Shown one piece after another: positions 8,227 to 16,077 of a stretch of DNA of 64,000 nt. Each line of letters starts with the position of its first letter. Position 1 is the stretch's first letter. A model generated the notes under the pieces. That model worked only from the letters and a program-made list of their open reading frames with translations. It did no database searches and was not told the origin of the DNA. Origin of the DNA: Pseudoduganella ginsengisoli (lineage in GTDB: Bacteria; Pseudomonadota; Gammaproteobacteria; Burkholderiales; Burkholderiaceae_D); the NCBI RefSeq assembly GCF_009720865.1, contig NZ_WNLA01000023.1, forward strand, positions 1 to 64,000, given 5' to 3'. Both the position numbers and the translations under genes were made by a program.

Positions 8227-8363
8227 CAGTATTCGCAGCGCAAGTTCGGTCCGATAATTCTGTTCCTGAACGCGCTGTTTTGACGGGGCGAACCGAGCGC
8301 TGACTGGCTTAATGCCATTTCTCAGTTTGCTGGTTCAAAAAGGCGCGTTCTTCTTCCGTCATC

Positions 8364-9884
8364 CTATTTCTCCCCTGGCGCAGCGGTGACCTTGACTGGA
8401 TGTATGACTTTCGTGTGTGGAGTCTCAACGCCTTCCACATGCCAATTACACCAAAGCCGGTTCTGTGGATCCGGCTCGATTGCCAGCCAGTTCCGGGCGC
8501 CGATTAAGTAATGATTGCGGCCAGCCAAAGGTTGCATGGTAGCGGTGATCCCTTGGTCAACTTGTTCGACACTGGATGCATTGGTTTCCAATACGTACCG
8601 GACAAGCGCTGGAGGCGGCGGGTGGACGATGCCGGTGGAAATCAGCTGATTGATGACAGCCTCACCTCGCTCTGCTTCCGCATCACGGGTGGACTCGATG
8701 ACAGACAATGCTCCCACGTGCACGTCGCCGGAGAGGATGGTAACCCGGGCCCTTTTGCTTTTTGCATGGGAAAACAGCCGATGGACCAGACGCTTTCTTT
8801 CCTGGATATGCGCCGGGCTAGACCAATGATCGCGTAAATCATCCTCCAGTTCCTGTTGACCAGGCAATACTCCCAGCAGTTTTTCAATGGTGCCCAAGTC
8901 CTGGTAGGCGACAGGAATGCTGGACATCACCAATAAATGGCGTGCCGGCTCATCCGGGCAGTTTGCCATCCAGTCGTAAATGGCGTCCCAACTTGCCAGC
9001 GAAATAATTTGATCCGGTTTCGGTTGCCGTTCCGAACGCAGGTCGGGAACCAGCAGCGACATTTTTCCCAGGCGCTGAAAGCCAAGATGAAAACCATTTG
9101 CCCCTTTAATGCTTGCGGGATGCAATTCATTCGCATCGCACTGCAATTGAAAAAGCCTGAAATATCTTCGTGCAATTTCAAATATGCCTTGGTATACCGG
9201 TGAATTGTGCCAATTATAAGGATAGGAACCCCAGCCATCCATGATGTCATGGTCATCCCACATCATCACAGTGGGAATAGAGCGGAACGCCTGGGCGATT
9301 TTTGCTTTATTCCAGCGCTCCACATATATCTTGCAAAAATACTGATCCAGTTCCGCTGCCATGGAACTGGTTAAGGGCGTCTGGAAGCGCTCGTCCGCAG
9401 GCAGGTCGAGCCAATCGGCCATTTCCTTGATTTCTTTCCACATCCCGTCCGAATAAACCTGATCTCCGCCCATTAAAAGCAAATGATAAGGCTGCTTTGC
9501 ATGGGTGTCGGTCAAATGGCGCCAGCGTTCATAATGATCATCGCCGGCTTTCATTAACTTGGCGTCGGAATACCCATTGCAAGATCCATACGCTATGCGA
9601 GGAGTCTCCCCGGCGGCAGGGACCAGAAAGCTGCCACGTTCACCTTCAATTTCATAGTCGATTTGGCGCGCCTGCCCAGGTATTATATGGAATTCGATGC
9701 GCCATGCAGTCATGGTGGGTAATGCAAATGGAATTGTGGCAATCGCCTTGCAAGTTACCTCTTTGGCTCCGGCAGCAGTACATCTCGGCTCTTTATCCGC
9801 TGCATCAAGAATAACAAGGGCGCTCACCAGATATTCCTCGGTATTTCCCCTGAATTGAAGAATAGGGCCAAGATTTAGAGCCAT
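8364..9884 (-). CDS. PhoD-like metallophosphatase (alkaline phosphatase D family)
   Basis: 506 residues from ATG 9884, with AGGCGG 5 bases upstream; the longer frame to 9977 has no such site. Metallophosphatase motifs in order: IAYGSCNG (about 125), LLMGGDQVYSD (about 165), MMWDDHDIMDGWGS (about 235), LLVMSSIPV (about 345) and ILSGDVHVGAL (about 415). These place it in the PhoD-like calcineurin superfamily of metal-dependent phosphoesterases and phosphodiesterases. No signal peptide is seen, unlike secreted PhoD, so it is probably cytoplasmic. It diverges from an SGNH hydrolase across only 94 bp, which suggests a shared control region. Confidence 0.85.
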   Translation of the reverse strand: MALNLGPILQFRGNTEEYLVSALVILDAADKEPRCTAAGAKEVTCKAIATIPFALPTMTAWRIEFHIIPGQARQIDYEIEGERGSFLVPAAGETPRIAYGSCNGYSDAKLMKAGDDHYERWRHLTDTHAKQPYHLLLMGGDQVYSDGMWKEIKEMADWLDLPADERFQTPLTSSMAAELDQYFCKIYVERWNKAKIAQAFRSIPTVMMWDDHDIMDGWGSYPYNWHNSPVYQGIFEIARRYFRLFQLQCDANELHPASIKGANGFHLGFQRLGKMSLLVPDLRSERQPKPDQIISLASWDAIYDWMANCPDEPARHLLVMSSIPVAYQDLGTIEKLLGVLPGQQELEDDLRDHWSSPAHIQERKRLVHRLFSHAKSKRARVTILSGDVHVGALSVIESTRDAEAERGEAVINQLISTGIVHPPPPALVRYVLETNASSVEQVDQGITATMQPLAGRNHYLIGARNWLAIEPDPQNRLWCNWHVEGVETPHTKVIHPVKVTAAPGEK

Positions 9885-9978
9885 GATGCCGCCTTTTATG
9901 TGCGTTGGTCGTATTTTCAAGGTTACACGAGTTTTTAATTTTAAAATCTCTCTAATTATCACTTCTGCAGGAGGCAAA

Positions 9979-10953
9979 ATGGATATGCTGGTGCTGGGCG
10001 ATTCAGTGACTTGGGGGCAGGGCTTGGCTCTGGATCAGAAGTTTTGCACGCTGCTATATCAAGCCCGGTATAAGCGGGCCCCAGTTCTGAATCGCGATAT
10101 GGCGATCCTGGCGCATTCCGGCGCTATCATCGGAGTGGACGGCGCCCCGAACAGAAAGCAGGCACATGGTGAAGTGCCGAGCCCCTACCCGTCGATATTG
10201 ACGCAGTGTGATATGTTCAAGGGCCAGCTTGCCGAGGAAGCGATTGTGATCGTCAACGGCGGCATCAATGATATCGATCCATTCAACATTGTTGACCCGC
10301 GCACGTCTTCTGCCAGGTTGGATGACATGATCGAAGAGCGCTGCTATAAAGACATGGTGACCTTGCTGACCCAAGTCGCGAAAAAATTCAAGGGGGACAA
10401 GGTGCAGATCGTCGTTCCTGGGTATTTCCCCATATTGAGCGCGAAAAGCGATCCGGCACGGCTGCCGCACTTTCTCAGTGCCGCGGTCGGCCTGGACATC
10501 AGCCATATGCTGGGCCTGGGGCTGAATTTTGGCGTTAACTTGCAGCTTAATCCGGCACTGTTAAACCCTCCCCTGTTACATGGCCATCTTTGGAGCAAGG
10601 TCATTGCCAACTGCCATCTATTCTTTGACAAGTCGACAGTCTGCTTGCGGCGTGCAGTGAATGACGTGAACACTGTCCTTGGTGGTCACCGGGTGCGGTT
10701 CGCCAGTGTCCCGTTTAAGGACGAGAACGCTGCATTGGCAAGTGATGCGTGGTTGTGGGGAGTCGATCTGACGCCGCCAATTGCACAGGATCCGGAGCGT
10801 GTTAACCGGTTTGCGGCCTGTAACATCGATGAGAAAAACCTCTTGAGACTTCCTGTCTGCTATTGCGCGTCCGCGGGCCATCCGAATGACATTGGCGCCC
10901 AGCAATATTTATCGGCGATGCTGCAAGTGGTAACGCCTTTGAGCAAGCCCTGA
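9979..10953 (+). CDS. SGNH/GDSL-family hydrolase
   Basis: 324 residues from ATG 9979, with a strong GGAGG at 9970-9974. Block I is LVLGDSVTWGQG (Ser nucleophile at about residue 8), and block III is NGGINDID. The C-terminal block is ASAGHPNDIGA, where the His is present. The acid normally three residues before it (D-x-x-H) is Ser. This is a putative esterase or lipase of unknown substrate. No signal peptide is visible. It is divergent from the PhoD-like gene. Confidence 0.8.
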   Translation: MDMLVLGDSVTWGQGLALDQKFCTLLYQARYKRAPVLNRDMAILAHSGAIIGVDGAPNRKQAHGEVPSPYPSILTQCDMFKGQLAEEAIVIVNGGINDIDPFNIVDPRTSSARLDDMIEERCYKDMVTLLTQVAKKFKGDKVQIVVPGYFPILSAKSDPARLPHFLSAAVGLDISHMLGLGLNFGVNLQLNPALLNPPLLHGHLWSKVIANCHLFFDKSTVCLRRAVNDVNTVLGGHRVRFASVPFKDENAALASDAWLWGVDLTPPIAQDPERVNRFAACNIDEKNLLRLPVCYCASAGHPNDIGAQQYLSAMLQVVTPLSKP

Positions 10954-10973
10954 CTGTGCACTCAATCTGCATA

Positions 10974-11001
10974 CGCTGAAGGGATGTCGTCCCCTTCAGC
11001 G
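10974..11001. terminator. hairpin between convergent genes
   Basis: CGCTGAAGGG (10974-10983) pairs perfectly with CCCTTCAGCG (10992-11001) around an 8-base loop. It sits between the convergent SGNH hydrolase and PilZ genes. There is no long T-run on either side, so it may be a weak or factor-assisted bidirectional terminator. Confidence 0.55.
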
Positions 11002-11020
11002 GCATTCAGCTGTCCCGCCG

Positions 11021-11785
11021 CTACGAGGCATGCCCTAATTGCCCCAGAATGCTTTTGATCCTGCTCGCCGTCGCACTCTCCAAATTCACAAACATGCACC
11101 CCAGGTGCACTTGCTCGCCCAGCAGGAATGAACGGAACGAACGCGTAAACCGGATTTCCATTTCCGCGACGGTGATGGTTTCCGTCCCCAGGTCCAGCAC
11201 GACGTCGCGCATCTTGCGCCCCTTGAGCAAACCCTTTGCCTGCAGCTTGCCACAGCGCAGGCCAAGCCCGCCCAGCGAGAAATCGTAAATCGACATCTCA
11301 TGCGGTACGCCATTCATCACAAACGACGCCGTGTAATTCGACCCCAGCGGCGTTTCCACACGATCCGATGCGCGCCGGTTCAGCACCGCGCAGGTTTCGG
11401 GAAAGACCATCGGGATCAGCCGCGGCCTATCCGGCAGCGAGTTCCAGTCCAGGTTCGACAGACGGAATTGCAGCTTCGCGTTCGGCAGGCAGGCAACGAA
11501 GGTGATCTTGCCGGAAGGTAGCGCGACTTCTTCGTTCAACTCCATCACGAAATGCGGCTGCTCCGGGTCCACCGACAGGATGCGGCCTAGTATTGCTTCG
11601 CGGTTGCCGGGCGCATACATTGAGATGGCTTCGCCGCTCGCCGCAAGGAAGGTCAGCGTGTCGCCGATGTCATCTTCGCTCGTCATCTCGAACGAATTGG
11701 CCGTGGCCGGGATCGGAGTTACCGCATCTTGTGGCCTGGGCGGTCCTTTACGTGTCAGGACGGAAATGGGCTCATTGAGCTGCAT
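11021..11785 (-). CDS. PilZ-domain c-di-GMP-binding protein (YcgR-like flagellar brake)
   Basis: 254 residues, ribosome site GGAGG before ATG 11785. The N-terminal half (about residues 35-130) has the YcgR-type PilZN look. The PilZ domain follows, with both c-di-GMP motifs: RRASDR (about 137-142) and DFSLGGLG (about 168-175). The protein is expected to bind c-di-GMP in the cytoplasm and alter motility or surface behaviour; in YcgR it acts at the flagellar motor. No flagellar genes are nearby. It faces the hybrid kinase gene across a 276-bp gap. Confidence 0.85.
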   Translation of the reverse strand: MQLNEPISVLTRKGPPRPQDAVTPIPATANSFEMTSEDDIGDTLTFLAASGEAISMYAPGNREAILGRILSVDPEQPHFVMELNEEVALPSGKITFVACLPNAKLQFRLSNLDWNSLPDRPRLIPMVFPETCAVLNRRASDRVETPLGSNYTASFVMNGVPHEMSIYDFSLGGLGLRCGKLQAKGLLKGRKMRDVVLDLGTETITVAEMEIRFTRSFRSFLLGEQVHLGCMFVNLESATASRIKSILGQLGHAS

Positions 11786-12061
11786 ATCGCGCCTCCATCT
11801 GGTGATGTTGCGTTAGACGTTTATTCAGTCTGTGCACAACTTTATTATAGGTCGCAATTTCCGGAAGGCAATCATTTTTGCAATCTGAGAAAGGGCTGTT
11901 CGTTCCGCAGCAGCCTTGCAGTCCAAGTACTTCGTTAAGAATTGACTGGTATGCAACGGCCCGTCAGTGCAGAATCGCGCGATGATTTATGATGTATCAA
12001 TGCGCGATAGCAGCCCCGGTGGTAGGGCGTGGGCGCAGAACCATGGAATAGGAAGCAATCA

Positions 12062-14155
12062 GTGCAGCTGGATCATCGACTAATGGAATCGACCGTGCAA
12101 AGTGAAGAATTCATCAGGTTGAATTTCCCCAGGCTGGCTGCCGCGCTGGAGTACATGCCTGTCGGCGTGACCATCGTTGATAGCGACCTGACGATCCGCT
12201 TCTGGAATCCCGCGTTTTGCCAATTGCAGGGCTTTCCCGACGGTGTGATGCGTCCCGGTATCACGATGGCGGAAGTGTTCCGCTACATCGCCGCACGCGG
12301 CGATTATGGGCCGGGTGACATCGAAGACCACGTGGCGGACCGTGTGGCGCTGTGCCTGAAATTCGAGCCGCACAATTTCACGCGTACCAGTGCCGAAGGC
12401 GTCGTGATGAATATTGTCGGCCGTCCGACGTATGGCATCGACGGCGCCGTCAGCGGTTTCGTCACGATTTACCACGACGTGACATCCGAGCGGCGTTACG
12501 AAGAACAGCTGGAAGCCAAGAACAAGGAGCTGGAACACGCGAAGAAGCTGGCCGAGGCCGCCAGCGTCGCCAAAGGCCAGTTCCTGTCGAATATGAGCCA
12601 TGAAATCCGCACGCCGCTGAACTGCGTGATCGGCATGGCGTATCTGGCGCTGAAGACGGAACTCGATCCGCGCCAGCGCGACTACCTGGAAAAGATCCGC
12701 TTCGCCGGCGAACACGTGCTGGGCATCATTGACGACATTCTCGATATTTCCAAGATCGAAGCCGGCAAAATGGAAATCCAGCATGTCGACTTTTCACTGG
12801 ACCAGGTGGTGCAGACATTGACCACGGTGGTGGCGCCGAAGGCCGCGTCGCGTAACCTGGAACTGGTGTTCGACCTCGACCCCACGTTGCCGCCGATGCT
12901 GGTCGGCGACCCGCTGCGGCTGGGGCAAGTGCTGATTAACTACGCCAACAACGCCATCAAGTTCAGTGAGCAGGGCCGCATTGAAATCCGCGCGCGCAAG
13001 ATGTTTGGCGACGCCAATGACTGCCTGGTGCGCTTCGAAGTCAGCGACCAGGGTATCGGCCTGACGCAAGAGGAAATGGCGAAATTGTTTGTCTCGTTCC
13101 AGCAAGCCGACGCGTCAACCACGCGCGAATATGGCGGCACGGGACTGGGCCTGGCGATATGCAAAGAGCTGGCCCAGCTGATGGGCGGCGACGTCGGCGT
13201 GCACAGCGTGCCCGGCGTCGGCAGCACGTTCTGGTTCACTGCCCACCTGGGCGTGTCGTACAAGACCTTGCCGGCGCTGATCGACCAGATCGGCGACGCG
13301 GCGGGCGAGCTGCTGGCCAGCGCCCACACGTCAGCCCTGATGGGGGCGCTGAAGACGGCCCGCATCCTGCTGGTGGAAGACAACCAGTTCAACCAGCAAA
13401 TCGGCCAGGAAATCCTGGAAGGAACCGGCGCCACCGTGTGCCTTGCCAGCAATGGCGTGGAAGCGCTGGAATTGCTGCGGCAGACGGATTTCGATTGCAT
13501 ATTGATGGATTTGCAGATGCCGCTGATGGATGGGCTGGAAACGACGCGCCGCATCCGCGCTGATGCGCAGCTGGCGAACATTCCCGTGCTGGCCATGACT
13601 GCCACCGCCACCACCGAGGCGCGCATGCGCTGCATTGACGCGGGCATGAACGACTTCATTTCCAAGCCGGTCCAGCCGGCGCTGATGTACCGGACCGTCG
13701 CCAAGTGGCTGCCGCAATGCGCGCCGCAGGGCGCTGTGCCGGCGCAGCCGGTGCCTGTTACGCAGGCGGCAGCCGGTAGCGAAGCCGCGGTATTCGACTT
13801 TTCCGTGCTGGCGGGGCTGCTGGGCGACGATGTGCAAAAGGTGCGCAAATTCGCCTATAAATTCCTGCTCAGTTCACAGGAAGGCTTGCGCGATATGGAA
13901 GCGGCGCTGGCGCGCGGCGAAGTGCAGGCGGTCCGCGAACTGGGGCACCGCATCAAGTCGGCGGCGCGCAGTGTCGGCGCTTTCCGCATGGCGGACGTAT
14001 GCCAGGACCTGGAATTCCTCGCGCAGGGCGAGGCGGCCAGTGAAGCCGCCTTTGCCGGCGCCAAAGTGGCGCAATTGAAAGACTCGCTGCAGCTGGTGAC
14101 GCAGCAAATCATGCAGCACACGCCTTATATGGCGGCGCTTACTTCGGATACGTAA
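12062..14155 (+). CDS. hybrid sensor histidine kinase (PAS-HisKA-HATPase-REC-Hpt)
   Basis: I prefer GTG 12062 (697 residues), because AGGAAG lies 6 bases upstream; a GTG at 12029 would add 11 residues. A PAS-type domain (about 20-135) is followed by a short coiled coil. HisKA carries [10 protein letters not shown] (phospho-His about 180). The HATPase shows [15 protein letters not shown] and GGTGLGLAI. The receiver domain starts ILLVEDN, with acceptor Asp in ILMDLQMP (about 482). The end has an Hpt-like helix [15 protein letters not shown] (His about 627). It has no transmembrane helix, so it is a cytoplasmic ArcB/BarA-style phosphorelay kinase. Its partner regulator is not in the window. Its 3' end overlaps the convergent truncated rlmI-like gene by 17 bp. 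Confidence 0.9.
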   Translation: MQLDHRLMESTVQSEEFIRLNFPRLAAALEYMPVGVTIVDSDLTIRFWNPAFCQLQGFPDGVMRPGITMAEVFRYIAARGDYGPGDIEDHVADRVALCLKFEPHNFTRTSAEGVVMNIVGRPTYGIDGAVSGFVTIYHDVTSERRYEEQLEAKNKELEHAKKLAEAASVAKGQFLSNMSHEIRTPLNCVIGMAYLALKTELDPRQRDYLEKIRFAGEHVLGIIDDILDISKIEAGKMEIQHVDFSLDQVVQTLTTVVAPKAASRNLELVFDLDPTLPPMLVGDPLRLGQVLINYANNAIKFSEQGRIEIRARKMFGDANDCLVRFEVSDQGIGLTQEEMAKLFVSFQQADASTTREYGGTGLGLAICKELAQLMGGDVGVHSVPGVGSTFWFTAHLGVSYKTLPALIDQIGDAAGELLASAHTSALMGALKTARILLVEDNQFNQQIGQEILEGTGATVCLASNGVEALELLRQTDFDCILMDLQMPLMDGLETTRRIRADAQLANIPVLAMTATATTEARMRCIDAGMNDFISKPVQPALMYRTVAKWLPQCAPQGAVPAQPVPVTQAAAGSEAAVFDFSVLAGLLGDDVQKVRKFAYKFLLSSQEGLRDMEAALARGEVQAVRELGHRIKSAARSVGAFRMADVCQDLEFLAQGEAASEAAFAGAKVAQLKDSLQLVTQQIMQHTPYMAALTSDT

Positions 14156-14768
14156 AACCGGTCCGGATATCCATCGGCTTCAGTTTGCCGCCGTCCAGCA
14201 CCATCATGCGCTGCGGCGGTTCTTCGCCGGCCAGCGCACGGGGGAACAGCGCCAGGCCCTCGCCTTCGCGCAGCAATTTGTCGCAGCGCTCATAAACATT
14301 GTTGCAGCCCGTGGCTTTGATCAGTGCCTGCACAATCGCCACTTTCCACAGTTCGACGGCGGCGGAATTGAACTGGCACACCAGATAGCCGCTTGCTCCG
14401 CCATAGCTGTGCACCAGCAGGCCCGGCAAACCGCTCTTGTCGCCGTCGATCAGCTGCACCAGCGCCTGCGGATCAGCACCGCGCCACGCCGGTTCGCGCT
14501 CGGCAAAGGCAGCCTGCACGCGCCGTTTGATCATCGCATGGTCGACCGGCTCGTCTTCGCGCAAGGTCCAGATGCGGGCCGCGATCTGCGATTTGGCGTT
14601 GTACGCCGCGCGCGCCAGAAATTGGCGCGACGATGTTTGAACCAGCGCTGTCACGCCGGGCTTGTTGCGATCCCTGCCGTCCACTTTTTCAATGGCGGAG
14701 ACATAAATCCACGGGTCGCCGGAAAGGAGGCTTTTTTCCTTCCCCTGTTTAATGGTGATGATAAGCAT
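14139..14768 (-). CDS. truncated RlmI-like rRNA methyltransferase (PUA and linker only)
   Basis: About 209 residues from ATG 14768 (a start at 14789 is possible). The N-terminus, [20 protein letters not shown], matches the PUA domain of RlmI-type 23S rRNA m5C methyltransferases. The middle ([28 protein letters not shown]) follows the same family. RlmI is normally about 390-400 residues. Here the frame ends just where the SAM-binding Rossmann domain should begin ([13 protein letters not shown], compare the family's GQKTGFYLDQR). Without that domain it cannot methylate. It is either a decayed gene or a stand-alone RNA-binding derivative. Its last 17 bp overlap the kinase gene. Confidence 0.7.
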   Translation of the reverse strand: MLIITIKQGKEKSLLSGDPWIYVSAIEKVDGRDRNKPGVTALVQTSSRQFLARAAYNAKSQIAARIWTLREDEPVDHAMIKRRVQAAFAEREPAWRGADPQALVQLIDGDKSGLPGLLVHSYGGASGYLVCQFNSAAVELWKVAIVQALIKATGCNNVYERCDKLLREGEGLALFPRALAGEEPPQRMMVLDGGKLKPMDIRTGFTYPK

Positions 14769-14922
14769 GCGCCATGATACCGCATGCAATACCGCATGCC
14801 GCAGTGTTGCCTTTCTGCCGAAGGTGTCTTGTTGAGCTTAAATTGTTACTTTAATATACGGTATACGATTTGGATGAATTTTTTGCGTGAATTTTTCGGG
14901 TGATTTTTTCGGGGGAATAAGC

Positions 14923-15870
14923 ATGGCTCAGCTCACGGATGCATTCGGATGGGATACCCCCGACGCGCTCAAGGAATGGTTCAGGCTCAGCGGCGCGACC
15001 GAACCGCTGCGCGCCTGTATCGGGCCGCTGCCCACGTCTGGCGCCGTGATCGTGCGCTGGACAGCAGACCGCCCCGATACGCAGGTGCGCACGCTGGTGC
15101 CGCATCCGGACAGTTACCGCATTGCGATCCAGCTGGAGCCGGTGCAGTCGGAAATCTGGAAAGACAATGCTCCCGTATGGAGCGGCGTGATCGGCGCCAA
15201 CCGCTTCCGCATTTGCATGCCGGGAGCGAAAGGGCGCTGGCATCGCATGAGCGGCTGCGACATCGTCAATATTTTCATTCCCACCGCGACCGTGCACACG
15301 ATGGCGGCCACGTGCGGCCAGGACTTGGAGATGTTGAGCAACAACTGGTTTGCGCCGGACCGCATCGTCATGGACCTCACGCAAAAGCTGCTGGAAGCCG
15401 ACACGCTGGCCGGTGGCTGGGCGCCGCAATTCCGCGACCATTTGACGTCGGCGCTGGTGGCTTACCTGTTGCAGCAGCACGCGCAATTGCCCGAGGCGTC
15501 CGCCAACAGCAGCCTGGCCGGTTCGCGGCTGCAAAAAATCCTCGCGTATATGGCGGAACGGCTGGCGGATGAAATTTCAGTCGTGGAACTGGCCGATGCG
15601 TGCGCCATGAGCGAATCGCACTTCTCGCGGGAGTTTTCAAAGTCGGTCGGCATGCCGCCGCACCAGTACCTGATGAAGCTGCGCCTTGAACGGGCACGCG
15701 AAGCGCTGATCGACAGCAATGCGCGCGTCATCGACGTGGCGTTGGAGCTGGGTTTTACCAGTGCCAGCCATTTCGCCCGGGCCTTTGCACGCCGCTTTGG
15801 CGTCGCACCTGCAGCATTCCGCCAATTGGCCCGCCATTCCTCTGACGAATTGTGCTCCATTGCGGCATGA
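14923..15870 (+). CDS. AraC-family transcriptional regulator
   Basis: 315 residues from ATG 14923, with GGGGGAA upstream; an earlier start at 14887 lacks a site. The N-terminal about 200 residues form a ligand-sensing region without a motif I can name. The C-terminal AraC DNA-binding domain is clear: ISVVELADACAMSESHFSRE (first helix-turn-helix) and VIDVALELGFTSASHFARAF (second). It stands 207 bp before the TonB-receptor gene on the same strand, so it is a candidate regulator of that transport unit. Confidence 0.85.
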   Translation: MAQLTDAFGWDTPDALKEWFRLSGATEPLRACIGPLPTSGAVIVRWTADRPDTQVRTLVPHPDSYRIAIQLEPVQSEIWKDNAPVWSGVIGANRFRICMPGAKGRWHRMSGCDIVNIFIPTATVHTMAATCGQDLEMLSNNWFAPDRIVMDLTQKLLEADTLAGGWAPQFRDHLTSALVAYLLQQHAQLPEASANSSLAGSRLQKILAYMAERLADEISVVELADACAMSESHFSREFSKSVGMPPHQYLMKLRLERAREALIDSNARVIDVALELGFTSASHFARAFARRFGVAPAAFRQLARHSSDELCSIAA

Positions 15871-15889
15871 GCCCGCACTAAGCTCGGCG

Positions 15890-15916
15890 TTCCCGCGCAG
15901 GCGGGAATCCATAGGC
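15890..15916. repeat. REP-like dispersed repeat, copy 1
   Basis: TTCCCGC (15890-15896) and GCGGGAA (15901-15907) form a stem around GCAG and are followed by TCCATAGGC. The same CCCGCGCAGGCGGGA[A/T]TCCATAGGC core recurs at 49716-49741. It may also fold downstream of the AraC gene. Confidence 0.7.
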
Positions 15917-16077
15917 AGCATGCCGAATTCGCGCCCGAGAAGATGATGAAACGTGGTGTATGTCAGCCTGAAGCGGTTTTTTGCTCCTTCCGCAGGATTT
16001 GACGCGCAGGGTTCCCTTGAAGATTTCAAGATTGAATCCAGCAGCTTTTTATAAGACGTCATATTCAGGGAGACACC

